The position numbers and the translations under genes were made by a program. 64,000 nucleotides of DNA from Amaurobius ferox (taxonomy: Eukaryota; Arthropoda; Arachnida; Araneae; Amaurobiidae). The stretch covers positions 98,121,068 to 98,185,067 of the forward strand of contig OX578152.1 of NCBI GenBank assembly GCA_951213105.1, written 5' to 3'. Below the pieces are notes generated by a model. It was not told where the DNA came from and searched no databases. It was given only the letters and a program-made list of their open reading frames with translations. This document shows, piece after piece, positions 1-12,103 of this stretch (positions within the stretch are counted from its first letter, which is position 1; each line of letters starts with the position of its first letter).

Positions 1-850
1 AGACGCACATAGGGAAAGTAGTCAAGTTAGAAATAGTTTATTCGTAGTCTAGTGTGCTTTAAACGTGACAATATGTTAAAATCTTCTTTACTCGAATCTA
101 ATTTTTGCTCCTATTCCAATGCTATATATTTTACTATATAGCTTTTATTTCTGTTCCCCACGCTTGGCGGCAAACTGGGCGCAATATTACAAACTTGGCG
201 ATTTTTGAGCAATGCCACCAAGTGTTATGAGTAGAATTGAGCTTTGTGAAATTCATTTGATTTTCACATTACCTGCAGCAATTCTAATAAATTAAATTAT
301 TTAAATTTGAAATTTAAGAAATATTTAAGAGTTATTCTAACTGTTGCATATAATCTGAAAATCAGACGATTTTTATAGAGCTCAAATCTACGCATAACAT
401 TCGAAGCTTTGTGAAACTCAGTGATTAACTGCAGAAGTTCTAGTAATTTAAATATTTGTTAAACTTAAAGAGTTTAATCCCTTAACACCTTTATTTGACA
501 AATATTTCGGATTTTAACAGTTTCTAGAACTTAATTACTCTAAATGAAAAAAAAAATTAGTAATAATTTTGTATTTGGGATAAATTTAAATGGATTTAAT
601 TCTTTTAATTGCTATATGTTTCTGTTGCCTTGAGTCTAAAAATTGTCTAAAATAAAATTTAAAATTAAATTTGGTAGTTATAACACATATAAGCTGAAAG
701 GAGATTATTTTAGATTTTCTCTTTTTAAGTATCTGTGTGATAATCTGAGTATCGTTTGGTGTTCAGTAAATGAATTTATTTCTTGAATGCCATGCATTTC
801 TTTAGTTTCACACAACATTCCTTCAACATTCCTTCACAGTAAAATAGTAC
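1..850. other. AT-rich spacer, nothing recognised
   Basis: AT-rich sequence without a convincing open frame, repeat structure or RNA gene that I can see. Confidence 0.5.
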
Positions 851-917
851 CCACGGTAAAAGAGTTCCTCTGTCCTCCAACCCTGATTGGAGGACAGGGA
901 AACTATTTTACCGTGGC
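851..917. repeat. Short palindrome at the left end of the fold-back MITE
   Basis: Positions 851-880 (CCACGGTAAAAGAGTTCC...) are the imperfect reverse complement of 886-917 (...ACTATTTTACCGTGG), with ACCCTG at the turn. The same end motif returns once more at 1216-1254, so the left end of the neighbouring element carries an extra, nested copy of its own terminal repeat. Confidence 0.75.
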
Positions 918-1254
918 GTAGAGGCACATGTGACGCGAAATGTGAAAAGGAAGAAGGTCCGCAGTGTTGGGTTTTTCCAGACATTGCGTGTCAGTGAACT
1001 ATAGTCGTTTGCGTTCTTCGAAACCGGAAATGGCGTTTAGCAGGTGTAATGTTTTTGTCGGCGATTTCCCCAAACGCTGGCAGAATTTGATATTCGCACG
1101 TTGTTCTTTAAACACCATTTCCATTTTCGACGAATGCAAACGATTACAATTCACTGACAGACATTGTCTGGAAAAGCTTCTTCCTTTTACATCTCGCGTC
1201 ACATGTGCCTCTACGCCACGGTAAAATAGTTCTCCTCTCCTCCAATCAGGGTTG
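878..1254. mobile_element. Fold-back MITE with long inverted arms
   Basis: The left end CAACCCTGATTGGAGGACAG (878 on) and the right end CTCCAATCAGGGTTG (to 1254) are inverted copies. The complementarity continues inward for roughly 150 bp: GTGGCGTAGAGGCACATGTG near 914 is matched by CACATGTGCCTCTACGCCAC near 1201-1219. Two overlapping open frames on opposite strands (964-1224 and 999-1202) translate to similar peptides because they read the two arms; they are not genes. No transposase is present, so it is non-autonomous. No clear target duplication was found. The superfamily is unknown. Confidence 0.75.
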
Positions 1255-2063
1255 AAGATATCAGCACAGTCTCCGAACTTTTTGATCCTACCTTGTAAAT
1301 TAGGTCAATTCTTGATTTTGGAATAATATTGTAAGACCTGGTCTTACACGGTGCATTTTCTTCCCCTTAAGCATTTATTAAAATTAATGTAATTTTAATC
1401 ATAACAATAATATGTGTGAATAAATAATATTTATTTTAAAAGTTAAATATGTGGCATTTATTGTGTAGTGTTTTAATTAATGATTATGTTTAGAAACTCA
1501 TACAGAGAGGTAATGGTGGGTAACTGCAACCACGAATGCAATCTAAACTATACGATTCACGATAACTATTAAGTTTAATAAGTTAATTCACAAAATAGAA
1601 TTATATTTATAAAAGAAGTAAACTCCAATTAAATGTTTTCTTCTTGTTCATCTCAATAGTAATAATCATTTTTCACCACTTTATGCTGGCGAAAAGGGAC
1701 GCTCAATATGACACCTGCACACTTATTCCTATGACACTATATGGCATTATATGGCACCTACACACAAGTTCTGAATATCAAAAGTCACTTCAAATTTAAG
1801 CATAGAAATTTCATAGTTCTTTTGCCACGGAAATTGCGATAGGTAAAACAATATTTCATATCTGATCACTGCATGCTGCCTTATTTTAAACATTTTTAGG
1901 CATTTGAAGTTAAAAATGAATTAATTATGTTATTTTTCAATAGTTTTATTTAACGAATAACCAACAAACGATTTGGTATTTGAAGTGCAACTCGGTTTCC
2001 ATAGATACCACAATGGTATCGTAAATTATAAATGAATTCAATGATTAAATATAATAGAAAACA
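1255..2063. other. AT-rich spacer, nothing recognised
   Basis: Unassigned AT-rich DNA between the fold-back element and the first A-family repeat. Confidence 0.4.
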
Positions 2064-2886
2064 TTTGATGTAGACAGCACATGACTTTCCCTACAGATTT
2101 AAATTCATTTTCTATTTATTTCTTTAATAATTCATTATATCGGGTTTAATTGCATAAAGTAACACGCATAATCATTTGAAATGTCACTGAATTTGAACTT
2201 TTAATTCAATTTTCATTTTCATTTAGTAACTGAAAATATTTCCAAAGGCGGAGTGGTAAAAATGCGAAATAACTACAATATCTCGAGAACAGTTAGTCCT
2301 AGGGTAATGTCAAAAGTCTTATTCTTTTCATCGTTCAAAATCCAAAATTGCGTATGAAACAAGCACTTAATTGATACGTTTGAGCATACGTAGTCTATTA
2401 TTTTAGATTTTGACGAATTTTGTCTGCCATTTTGCGAAAAAGACAGGCTGTTTTATCTCGAATCGTACCAAAAGCTTTGGTACCAAGGGCGCCATAATTA
2501 GGCAACAGGGTAACACACATGTGAATTACCTATAAAATGTTATCAAAATTTGGGCAATTATTTTTTGAGTTGAAGTGGATACATATATTGCACACACACA
2601 TACACAGATACACGCACACAGATACATATACACGCAGATACATACATACACGCAGATACACACACACACACACAGATACACATACACTCACACACATACA
2701 CACACATACAGTCACACACACACACAGTCACACACACATATACAGATACACATACTAATGTTACGCTAAAGATAGATTTTTCGTATTCTGGAGGTCCCAA
2801 AACGAGTAAATCTGTTGAACATCGATTTTCGACACGATTCCAATATTTTCCATTTAAATTACCACGTATTGTAGGGAAAGTAAAAA
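2064..2886 (+). mobile_element. Interspersed repeat family A, copy A1 (full length)
   Basis: It starts with the shared head TGATGTAGACAGCACATGACTTTCC and ends with the family tail, a weak hairpin around TTTCC...ATTGTAGGGAAAGTAAAAA. An interrupted (CA)n/(CAGATA)n tract lies at about 2591-2756. Several small open frames at 2530-2800 on both strands are products of this microsatellite and are not genes. The layout (conserved head, internal microsatellite, tail hairpin, A-rich end, no coding capacity) resembles non-autonomous Helentron-type elements; this is inference. Confidence 0.75.
2591..2756. repeat. (CA)n-rich microsatellite inside A1
   Basis: Alternating CA with interspersed CAGATA and CATA units, lying where the other A and B copies also carry CA/GT tracts. 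Confidence 0.85.
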
Positions 2887-3857
2887 TCGTCTGTTTTAAT
2901 TATAAAGTAAAGTATCTCATATCTCATAGAATTAATAAAGATAAATTATGATATTTATTTTGAAAATGGTGGTATAAAATCGAATTTCGTGGGACTTAGT
3001 CGTTCCAGAGTTATAGTTGAAAGAATGTTCGAACAAAAAATTTCATGATTTATATGTCAAATCCCACTTATATGCAAAGATGCAAGTTCCCACTTTCGGC
3101 GTCTTAAACTGCGTAATTTATCCGTTAGTCAATCGGACTCAATCAGCTTTATGATATAAATAACGTATTAGGAACTGAAATGAGCTATTATTACACTACG
3201 GCTATTTTAAGGTTGAAAAAATTTATAAATCTTGAATATTTCTGTCTCAAATGAAATATGCACATCTCTATTTTATTTCCAAAAGTTTTTGTCCCATTTA
3301 ACACAAGTTGCTCAGATTGAGTTGCCATTTGCAATCTCCGAAGTCTTCAAATCCAGGTCCAAATTGACTGTTTTGCTTTTGTCGAAGCAATCCATGTGAT
3401 TACTCTGATTGTAAAAATCTGATTACCGCACTTAAAACAAATCGAATGGGTTTTACTCTCTGTTTGATTTGCGTTTTCAAAATTTTAGATTCGTAGAAGC
3501 TTCATTTTATTTTCGGTGCTTAGGTATCTGAAATGCTTCAAAAAGAAATTTTTATTCTTAAATATATTTATTCGATGTTGGATTTTTGAGCAGTGGTTCG
3601 AAGCTTTTCTGAGACTCGAATTCCATTCCAAGGAATATATATTTTGCTAACCGATAGAAAATCGTCACCACTAGTACCTTATCTGCAGTTCTTCATCTAA
3701 GGTTTTCGCTATTTATTTTATCACTAGCAAATATATTCGGAGTTGCTCGTGATTTTAAATATGTGCAAATTTCAATGGTATTCTGAAAGATATTGTTCTT
3801 AAGAAATTCTTTTGGGATAATGAATTTTTTTCCCTAAAAAGAACAATACATATTTCT
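2887..3857. other. AT-rich spacer, nothing recognised
   Basis: Unassigned; no open frame or repeat structure I can support. Confidence 0.4.
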
Positions 3858-4330
3858 ATTCTCGCTATATAGAATGCATACAGAATATAAATCTAACCGC
3901 TATACAAAACAGCTATATCTAACCGTTAAATTTAACCACTATGCTGAATGTATATAGGATAGACTTAAATAGAACGTACCAGAATATAAATCTAACTACT
4001 ATATCTAATATCTAACCGCTAAATTTAACTGCTATGTAGAATGTATACAGAATATACTTAAATAGAACGTATACAGAATATAAATGTAACCGTGATACAG
4101 AACCTCTATGTCTAGCCACTAAATTTAACCGCTATGCAGAATGTATACAGGATAGACTTAAATAGAACGTACACAGAATATAAATGTTACCGCTGTATCA
4201 AACCGTTATATCTAACAGCTAAATTTAATCGCGATGCAAAATATATACAGAATATACTTACATATAATGTATACACAATGTAAATATATAGAGAATATCA
4301 ATGTAAATTTATAGAGAATATACACAGCTG
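3858..4330. repeat. Tandem array, ~97-bp unit, about 4.5 copies
   Basis: Units beginning AGAATATAAATCTAACCGC start near 3882, 3981, 4074 and 4174, giving periods of about 93-100 bp. Each contains TAAATTTAACC and a CTTAAATAGAACGTA block. Units are clearly diverged, so the array is not recent. It has no coding frame. Confidence 0.85.
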
Positions 4331-4810
4331 GACATGTAGATTGGAAGAATTAAACATCCGGCTTCCATTTGCAAATAAATTAAAAAAAAAAATGAAGTTT
4401 GTTCAACATACACCAAAATGAAAACGCTAAAATAGTATGGATGACATAAGAGCACCATCTTTATTCTGTTTAAACTATCGGTCAAACACGATTCAAAATA
4501 TGACTTTGAAAAATCTTTGTCAGAATGAAAAAGATGACTTAAAAGTTGAAAATATCAATAACACCCATAAACTTATATCTCAAGGCCGTAACTGATACAT
4601 GTAATACCGTTTATTTATAAAATGTATTTCTATATCTGCATTTTAAAGTTTAAATCCTAAAAATTAAATATAAAATCATCTGCCAAATGCACTTATTTTA
4701 TTTAATTCTGTTGCTAAGTAAAGACGATATAATGTCATTCAAATAAATTTTCTGGAATAATCTGTGTAATGCTGATTTAACTGTGCGTTTTGCATTAATA
4801 GAAACGGACG

Positions 4811-4852
<42 letters not shown>

Positions 4853-5000
4853 TATCTTAACATGATTTTAAAACTGAGATAATTTGTTTACATAATCAAT
4901 TTAATAACTCTTTTCAATAAAAATTAATAAAATCCTGGGTTTTTGCGGTAAAGACAAAACATTTAAATAAAGTTTATGCAATTTTCTTAAAATTAAATCT
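4331..5000. other. AT-rich spacer with a short (TA)n tract
   Basis: A (TA)n run of about 35 bp lies near 4816-4850. No recognisable endonuclease domain of the following PLE was found here, so that element appears 5'-truncated. Confidence 0.4.
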
Positions 5001-6778
5001 TGCTAGTGAACATTTTAATCATATTTTCTATGATTTGCTTATTACGAGATCTATGTATTTAAATTTAAAACTTAATAAATTTCAGCATAATAATATGTCT
5101 ACTAATTCTTATTGTGAGCAACCCATTTATTATTCTATAAATTTTGGTCATCTTTTTAACAAGTTCAAACATTTAATGTCTATTAGAGATTTGAGTGTAT
5201 CAAAGACTTTTAAATACAACAAGCCAATTGGTAGATCTATATTTAATTATAATGAAATTTCACAATCTCTCTCTATAGATCATGATTCTAAGTCAATTGT
5301 AGATAATGAATGTATTTGTAAAGTAAACGATTATGCTAAATTTTTAAATTCAGACTTGAGGCATATAGTTACAGGAGACTTAGGCATAGTTAAACACAAT
5401 TCGTTAAGAACCATTATGTCATTTAGCACTAAATTCAGGTTACCATCCTGTAATAATTCTTTTAAAGTTTTAAAATCAATTTATCTTGATCTGATAAATA
5501 TATATATAAATTAGCTTCTAAATATGCTCTGCCTTTAGAGGCATTCCATATGTGGAAATTTACTTTAATAGAATCTATTAAAAATACCATTAGTAATATT
5601 AAATTGTCTAGATCTATATATAATATTGATAATATTGAACACTACATTAATGATTTACAAAGATCATTTATTATCACCTATGTTGATAAAGCCTCTAATA
5701 ATTATGCTATTATCTGTAAAAAATTTTATATACAAATTCTGTTAGATTATTTAAAAAATAATAGTCTTTTTAATTTCCATTAATAGTATCAAATTGAACA
5801 TTATCAATATGTATAGTGATTTAAATATTAAATCTAAATTTCTTAAATTTCCTTATATAGTGCTTATTCCTAAATTTCATAAAAATCCTATTAAATTTAG
5901 AACAGTAACTAGTGGTCATAATACTTACTCTACTACTGCGAGAAATTACTACTAAATTCTTTAAATCTAATAAATGATAGTTTACGTCAGTTTAGTAGTA
6001 ATTAACTTATTCTAAATAATAGTAAAGAATTAAAGAATAAATTAACATCACTTAGAAAACTAATTGGATTTCAAACTTTTGATTTTAAAGATCTTTTTGA
6101 TAATATCAAGATCTCAGATCTGTATGATGTAATTTTAGCTCTATATAATGCTTATATTACTAATCTATCAACTCAAACCAAATTTATAAATTTTCCTAAA
6201 CTTCTTCACTTTGTTATTTTCAATAATTATATTTTTTAAGGAAATCAATTATACTTACAAGTCTCAGGAGTTCCACAGGGTGGCTGCAGTAGCAGTATTC
6301 TAATTTATACCGTTATCATTATGAACAGTCTTTTACTTCAATAGATTATACATTATACAGATATATTGATGATCTGGTTTGCTTAGTATATACTGAAAAT
6401 TATGTCATAGATATAGATTTCTATCCTGATAATTTGGAATTAATTCCTAATGAAACTACTATTAGTAGTAATATTAATTTTTTGGATTTAAATCTTTTTA
6501 TTGAACCTTCTAATAGAATTGTGACTAATTTATATGATAAAAAAGACAATTTTAATTTTAACATTAATAAAATCTTACCATTTAATTCCTGCAACTCGAT
6601 TCTATCGTTTAGAAATATTATACTTAATCAGCTTTTTAGAATTTATAAATTATCTGATAAAAAATTTCATGCTATACATATAAATAATCTGAAAATTACC
6701 AGCAATCTATATAAATATCCCTCTTATTTAGTAAATAGTATAGTTAAAAAATTTAGATTAGATGGATTTTCATGAAAT
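5001..6778 (+). pseudogene. Penelope-like element reverse transcriptase, decayed copy 1
   Basis: This is the body of a PLE reverse transcriptase broken into pieces in different frames. Readable blocks are 5035-5514 (upstream RT region, with a HIVTGDLGI stretch), 5550-5783 (ends in an FIITYVDKASNNYA stretch), about 5863-5920 (IPKFHKNPIKFRTVT, the PLE PKxHK/FRPV region), 6078-6107 (FDFKDLFDNI, motif A), about 6266-6300 (GVPQGG, motif B), 6362-6373 (YIDD, motif C) and 6434-6775 (NFLDLNLF thumb region, then YDKK). Block order and sequence match the better copy at 47.4-49.9 kb, but the two are strongly diverged. No GIY-YIG domain is visible upstream, as expected for 5' truncation. Stops and frameshifts make it inactive. 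The assignment to PLE is firm; placing it in the Naiad clade rests on similarity to the other copy. Confidence 0.85.
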
Positions 6779-8362
6779 CTATTCATAGTATCTTATATTA
6801 GTCTGACATCTCCATTCACTTGTATCACTAATACTTTTATTTTTAAATCCACTTAAACATTAGCTTTTCTATTATCAGCCTCACTTTTTAGTAGCTCTGT
6901 TTGTATATTATTACCTTTTCTTGCCTTTTTGTATTACTATTATTTATTTCTTACGAATGGCAATAGTAGATCATTTCTTTTTCCTTTGCGAATGACAACA
7001 CTGGTCTCTTCATTCTGAGTTCCTGGGTTCGACAGGTTCGTGCATATGTAGTGTTTTTTACAGGTATTCTTGTTTCCTTTTATTTTTTCTTCTTTATGTA
7101 TATTGTCCAAGTAGAAATAATTTATAGATATAATCTATCTATTTTTTCAGAAACATGCATATTTTGTTTTTGCTTCGACAAAATACTTGGACCCGAGGAA
7201 GAGTTTTACGAAGTGAACAATTCAGTTATTTAGGCCTAGTCCTTGTCCACGTGTATTGCATTAATGCTTGGATTTAATTTGTTTTTCTTTTATCGATTCC
7301 ATAACATCGATTTTTGTAGATTTTCTTTAACTTGATGATTCTTATTTCGTATTTTTATCCATATGTTTGAATATTTGCTGATTTATACTTTTATTTTGTA
7401 GGCTTGTTAGAAAGTTAGTTTTTTCGAGTTACAGCTTCTCACTTTTCTTTCATTAGACTTTCAAACTATTATTATATATATATATACGTGCTTTCGTATA
7501 GAACAATGTTTTTAAATTTTTAACATTCGCAGGCTTCTTTAAGACATTTATATATACGAGATGATAAGCTCATCAAATCACGAGAAGCATAAGGCACAAA
7601 AATTTTTCCATCTGACCACCTGCAGTTTTTGCGCTCCAAAAATTCTCGGACTCACACAAACCACTACCGATCAATTTTATTAATTACTACACAACCCCTT
7701 AGGAACACAAATACTATACGAACATCTAATCAAACTCAATTACTTTACGATTTTTAGAATAACAAATAAAAATGAAAATTCTATATTAGTTCCTCACAAA
7801 ACTTTTACCTGTCGCACTAATTGTGAAATTCACTATATCATAAATCAAGAATTTTAAATTCATTTAAGTTGGGCATTCATTAACCTGCGAAGACCGAATA
7901 TTTAAATTCAAAATATAAAGATAAAAAATTTCCATTTCAACAAATTAATTCGTTTAATTTAATTTCGATTCCATCCGATAAATGTATCTAATTTTAAATA
8001 CCTCAAAAGCTAATTAAAAGAAGTTCTTCAAAACTGTTATAGAAAATGTAAGTTGTTTTAAACTTTCTTTCAACAGTATGCAGATTTTTAGGCTTTGCAG
8101 TTTTTTAATCGTCTGCCGGTTTTGAATCATTAATGACGTTAGTACACTTGCTGTTTTTTTCTTTTAACATATATCAAAGAAAACTATCAAACATTGCGAT
8201 GAATATCAGAACTGCGAAAATTTTTTATTCAAATGCACTTAAAACCAAAAATGTTAAAGTAAGCGTTTTTACACACATGAAAGAACTTACCATGTCATCT
8301 CTTCACAACCTTTAAATCGTGATTACAACGTTTTCGTTTTTTGTCCGAGAGGAATGAACAGA
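6779..8362. other. Possible PLE 3' region, then unassigned AT-rich DNA
   Basis: Sequence up to about 7260 may be 3' untranslated DNA of the PLE. It includes a less AT-rich block, CTTGGACCCGAGGAAGAG at about 7187. The small frames at 7051-7233 and 8133-8315 match nothing I recognise. The rest is AT-rich and featureless. Confidence 0.35.
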
Positions 8363-8411
8363 GAGCACAAAACTCCTTTATATCTACTTGAAATCTAATA
8401 TACATATAATA
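8363..8411. repeat. Left remnant of a ~46-bp tandem array
   Basis: The sequence AACTCCTTTATATCTACTTG with AAATCTAATATA matches the unit of the array at 12104-12400. The Tc1 element at 8412-12103 lies between, so the array was split by that insertion. Confidence 0.75.
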
Positions 8412-9159
8412 GACTGGCTTCCAAAAGCTAAGCACGGACGGTAAAATCAACAAAAATGGAAAAGTAAAGCTTTGATTACTTTTCGTAAGTTATATGATGA
8501 TGTCACACTTGGGTCATTAACAAAATGGTATCTAAAGGCAAACAAATCAAACAAAACTTAAATTTATATGGTCAAACACCTTATATTAAATTATGGTCAT
8601 CAACTTACATTAATATGGTATGTTACCACCCCGGACCTTCACACAAACTTTACAACAATCTTCTATGCTTTCAATGAGGTGAGCAGTCGTCGCAGATGCG
8701 AGCAATGGCCATTCCTTCAATAGAGTAGTTTCCAACTCTCTTGGACTGACTGGAGGCGGTAAATGTGCAGAGAAAGAACGTGGAGAATACGCCGGCTACT
8801 CCATACGAGAAATGCCCTCACTTTCAATGTATTCGTCAACGATATTAGCTCGATGGAGACGGGCATTATGGTCCATAAGGAGGAAATCAGGACCAACTGC
8901 TGCAGCGGAGAGTCTATCAATGAGGTCTAGGGCTTCATCCCGATACCGTGCAGCCGTCATAGAACCGCCTTTAAAGTTGTTCAGCTCTGTGCAATATCCC
9001 ATTGAAATTTCAGCCCACACCATGACCCTGCTACCTCCGAATGCGTGATGTTCGATTTTGGTCTTGGCCTGATTGCGTGAGCCTCGTTCTCTCCAGACCC
9101 TTACACGCTTATCATTTGATTCCAGGGAAAATCTGGACTCGTCCGTGAACAGCGTGTTC

Positions 9160-11410
9160 CTACTGGCTCCTGATTAGCTACCACGTGGAAGACTTTTCGT
9201 GCTATAGCTTGGGTGTGAGTATACTAAGTTTTAGTAGACCACGTCTGGCAAAGCAATTACGATGGATGAGCAAAGAACTATTTAAAGTGTGGATGAACTT
9301 TTCATTTCGCCAGTGGAAGCTGAAGAATTTCAGAAATGGAAGAAGTATTACATCAAACAGAGTGAACTTACGCCGGAACAGGTAGCGGAGAAGCCAGTAG
9401 CTTTGGACTCGCAAATACTGAAACATTATAGAGGAACCAGTGGATGGGATTTCCTAATGAAGAAGCATGCAATAGATCGCAACCAGATTACAGTTAACCT
9501 GGATAACATAAAGATCAAGGAAGCTGAGAAGGAAGAAAAGACGGATTGGGCTCAGCTAATGGAGGACCGGGATAAAGACCTTACAGACTCTGAGGAGGAT
9601 GGATCGCAAACAGCAGCCGTCTACGAAGCAGCATACATCAGAACTTTGGGATGCACGTGCGACCAATTGAAGAAAGATTCTATGGAGTGGAAAATATACA
9701 GCCATTTCAAGATCTATGACTGGATCATCGCCAGACTCTAGGGGGAACAGGAAAGGAAAGCATCGACTTCGAGCGAGCCAAGATATTGAAGATAATCCTA
9801 ACAGGTACCATTTCAGATTCCAATTTGCTAGCCGAGCACCCTAACCATAACACCCTTGTCAATAGGACTACTTATAATTTGGTGTACGATATGTACAAGG
9901 ATAGGATGACCAAACCAGTAGATGTTCTCTATTTAAACTACAAACATGCGATGTTTGGCAAACTAGAGGGCTTTACAAGCCAATCCAAAAGTGAGACGCT
10001 CAAAACTTCAAACACCCCTAAACCCGTTGAGGAAATCCCAACCAAAAATAAATTCAATAACCTAAACGTCGAGGAAGTCTAAACGACTGGTGCGCCCCCT
10101 TCCCCCCTAAGGAAAAAGTCTCGTCCTTCTATGTGGACTCCGCAAGCAATTGGGGAGCCCTCATAGAGGACTTAAACAAAACTCTTAAATGCAAAATTCA
10201 GGGTCTTCTCATGGGGAGAGTGATCAGAATCACTCCTGGGTCCGCTGAGGACTTCAGGAGTGTGCAAGCTCACTTAATCAGTGAGAAGATTCCTTTCAGT
10301 TCCATCAACCTCAAGACTGATAGGCCGAGAAAAATTGTACTAAAGGGCTTGCCCATTAATACTGACGTTGAGGATATTAAAACCGCTCTTGCTGCTGAAG
10401 GCCTCAAATTAATCAGAGTAACCCAGCTTAGAAACAAGCGTGACAGGACTCCCTTTTCCATCTTCTTGGTCGGTCTTGAGCCGGCTGAGGGATGGGCAAG
10501 GATTTATGATATAAAATCCCTGCTATCCATGCAAATTAAGGTTCAGCTATTCAAAGCGCATGGTCATAAAATGTGCTACAATTGTCAGCTCTGGAATCAT
10601 CATTTCGACAAATGTACCCTCCCCCTCGCTGCCTAAAATGCGGCGAGGGACATCCGACGAGAGATTGTTTAAAAACGCGTGATACCCCGGCGAAATGCGC
10701 CAACTGTTTAGGATCACATCCTGCCAACTTCAGGCACTGCCCACAAAACCCCTGGAATCGTAAAAAGTTCCAGGAGGCCAAAAAAGTCCAACAGCAAACT
10801 GTTAACCCCCCTCCCTAACCTTGGTGAGGAAAACTCCCCCCTCCCTTCAAACAACATCTCCCCTGTACAGGAAGTGCTGGCAAGTGCCGAGACGATAACA
10901 GGAATTACCGGAGAGCACTTTGCCCACGCACAACATGTTACAGACAAACCCCTAATGCACTAATGCATTCTTAGAAATTCTCAGCTTTTTAAAAGAGTTG
11001 GAAAAATATTTCGATATCAGTAACCTAGGCAACATACTTAGACGCCTCATGCAAATTTTGAGAGCAAATGATGAACCGATGACTAAAACCTTCCACATCT
11101 TTGAGCTGTTAGCAAAAATCAGCAAATCGCAAACCCCCCAAAATTAGTTTCTTAAATTAGTTTTTGGCTGGCTATCAGAGAAGTTTCTTCTATGGTTACT
11201 TCCCACATCACCTGCAAGCAGATGGACTCTTCCACGTGCTTCTTCGCACTGGAGCCAGCTCATTCGACGACGCCATGCTCACTTGGAGGCAATCCTCAAC
11301 GACATATTTGGACTCATACAAGTAATGTCAAAGCCACAACACCTGCAATCCCTCATGACCGAAGATAAAGGCAGTAATGCCAGGTGCTTCATCAAGTACG
11401 AAACAACAAA
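9160..11410 (+). mobile_element. Internally deleted non-LTR retrotransposon (ORF1 only)
   Basis: This insert sits inside the Tc1 transposase on the opposite strand. It has a 5' leader of about 130 bp, a gag-like ORF1 in frameshifted pieces (9289 to about 11146), and about 260 bp of 3' sequence ending in an A-rich stretch (ACAACAAAAAA, near 11402-11412) before Tc1 sequence resumes. No endonuclease or reverse transcriptase ORF2 is present. The leader, ORF1 and 3' tail are contiguous, so the element either lost ORF2 by deletion or belongs to a non-autonomous lineage. The host-coding block NxLF is repeated at both edges, which suggests a short mutated target duplication. Confidence 0.75.
9289..11146 (+). 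pseudogene. Jockey/X-element-type ORF1 (gag-like) protein, frameshifted
   Basis: This would be the RNA-binding ORF1 protein of a Jockey-type non-LTR retrotransposon. Readable blocks are 9289-9741 (N-terminal, acidic, starting MDELFISPVEAEEF), 9786-10082, 10133-10636 (with LKGLPINTDVEDI and LRNKRDRTPF, typical of the domain associated with these zinc fingers) and 10573-10818. Three zinc-knuckle-like motifs follow each other: CYNCQLWNHHFDKC, CLKCGEGHPTRDC and CANCLGSHPANFRHC. A frameshift separates the first from the other two near 10613. The C-terminal part reads on to a stop near 11146 (LAKISKSQTPQN). At least three frameshifts are present. Family assignment is from recognition of the knuckle region and is confident at the level of Jockey-like ORF1. 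Confidence 0.85.
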
Positions 11411-12103
11411 AAAGGACGTTGCACCAATCTGAGACAGTCCAATTGACATGTTGACGACACCTCTTTAATCTTGCCCCTCTGGCTTGGACTGTTAGTGGAA
11501 CACAAAAACCTAGTACTGGGGCATACAGTCCTGACAGATATTGTCTTACCAAGTGTCGCTGCAACCACGGATGTAACAGTTGTAGAGGTCGTTTGTCGAT
11601 TCCGCTTGGCTACTCTAGCAATATACCGATGATCAGAAGGGGTGGTAACCCTTGAACGACCGGATACAGGTCTCCGGACAACTGTTTGACTTGTTTGGAA
11701 TTGTTTCCATAATCGAGAAATTACTGAAAAATCAACGCCGAAGAAAATAGCGACATCTTTGATTGGCTGTCCTTTTTCAATGCGTCCGACATCACGCCAG
11801 GCTCATTATCCGTCATTCGTCTTCTTTCGGCCATAGAAACACGAATATCATAAAAAATAATCCTGCAAAGTTATAAACACTTCGTATCAGCATTTAAATG
11901 CACCTTCTCAAATCCCCCAGAATACCAGTGTCTTCAACGACTACCTAATTAGCATATATCCGGACAGTCAATCGTGATTGGCTGTAATATACGATATTTG
12001 CATACTGCCATCGTATATCCGAAGCGATTTTCAACCACGCAAATTCAAATACGTTTTCAAAAAATGAAAATTGCATTGCGTGCTTAACTTTTGGAAGTCA
12101 GTG

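Larger units (their letters stand above)
8610..11834 (-). pseudogene. Tc1-like transposase, interrupted and decayed
   Basis: The coding direction runs from an ATG at 11834 down to a TAA at 8610-8612. The N-terminal part (11834 to about 11390) includes an ARGARLKRCRQH stretch and then NWTVSDWCNVLF, just before the insertion. Coding similarity resumes at about 9160 with FTDESRFSLESNDKRVRVW, containing the first catalytic Asp. The longest intact frame (9023-8796) has MVWAEISMGYCTE and LLMDHNARLHRA, with the second catalytic Asp. A stop replaces the Trp after GISRME, and the following SPDLNPIEH-type block, which carries the third acidic residue, is deleted. A diverged C-terminus (HLPPPVSPRELE) follows. 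Several frameshifts also lie in the N-terminal half. It cannot be active. Confidence 0.88.
8412..12103 (-). mobile_element. Tc1/mariner element with a nested non-LTR insertion
   Basis: The terminal inverted repeats are visible: ACTGGCTTCCAAAAGCTAAG at the left (from 8413) and its near-complement ending ...CTTTTGGAAGTCAGT at the right (to 12102). TA dinucleotides flank both ends (8410-8411 and 12104-12105), the standard Tc1/mariner target duplication. The transposase is on the - strand and is broken. About 2.25 kb of foreign sequence (a non-LTR element, roughly 9160-11410) interrupts it. Without that insert the element would be about 1.45 kb, normal for Tc1. Confidence 0.9.

Noticed and set aside
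2530..2800. Four overlapping His/Thr- and Cys/Val-rich frames on both strands
   Set aside because: They translate a CA microsatellite inside repeat A1.
7051..7233. 60-codon frame after the first PLE as an accessory PLE protein
   Set aside because: Hydrophobic AT-driven sequence with no counterpart after the second PLE copy.
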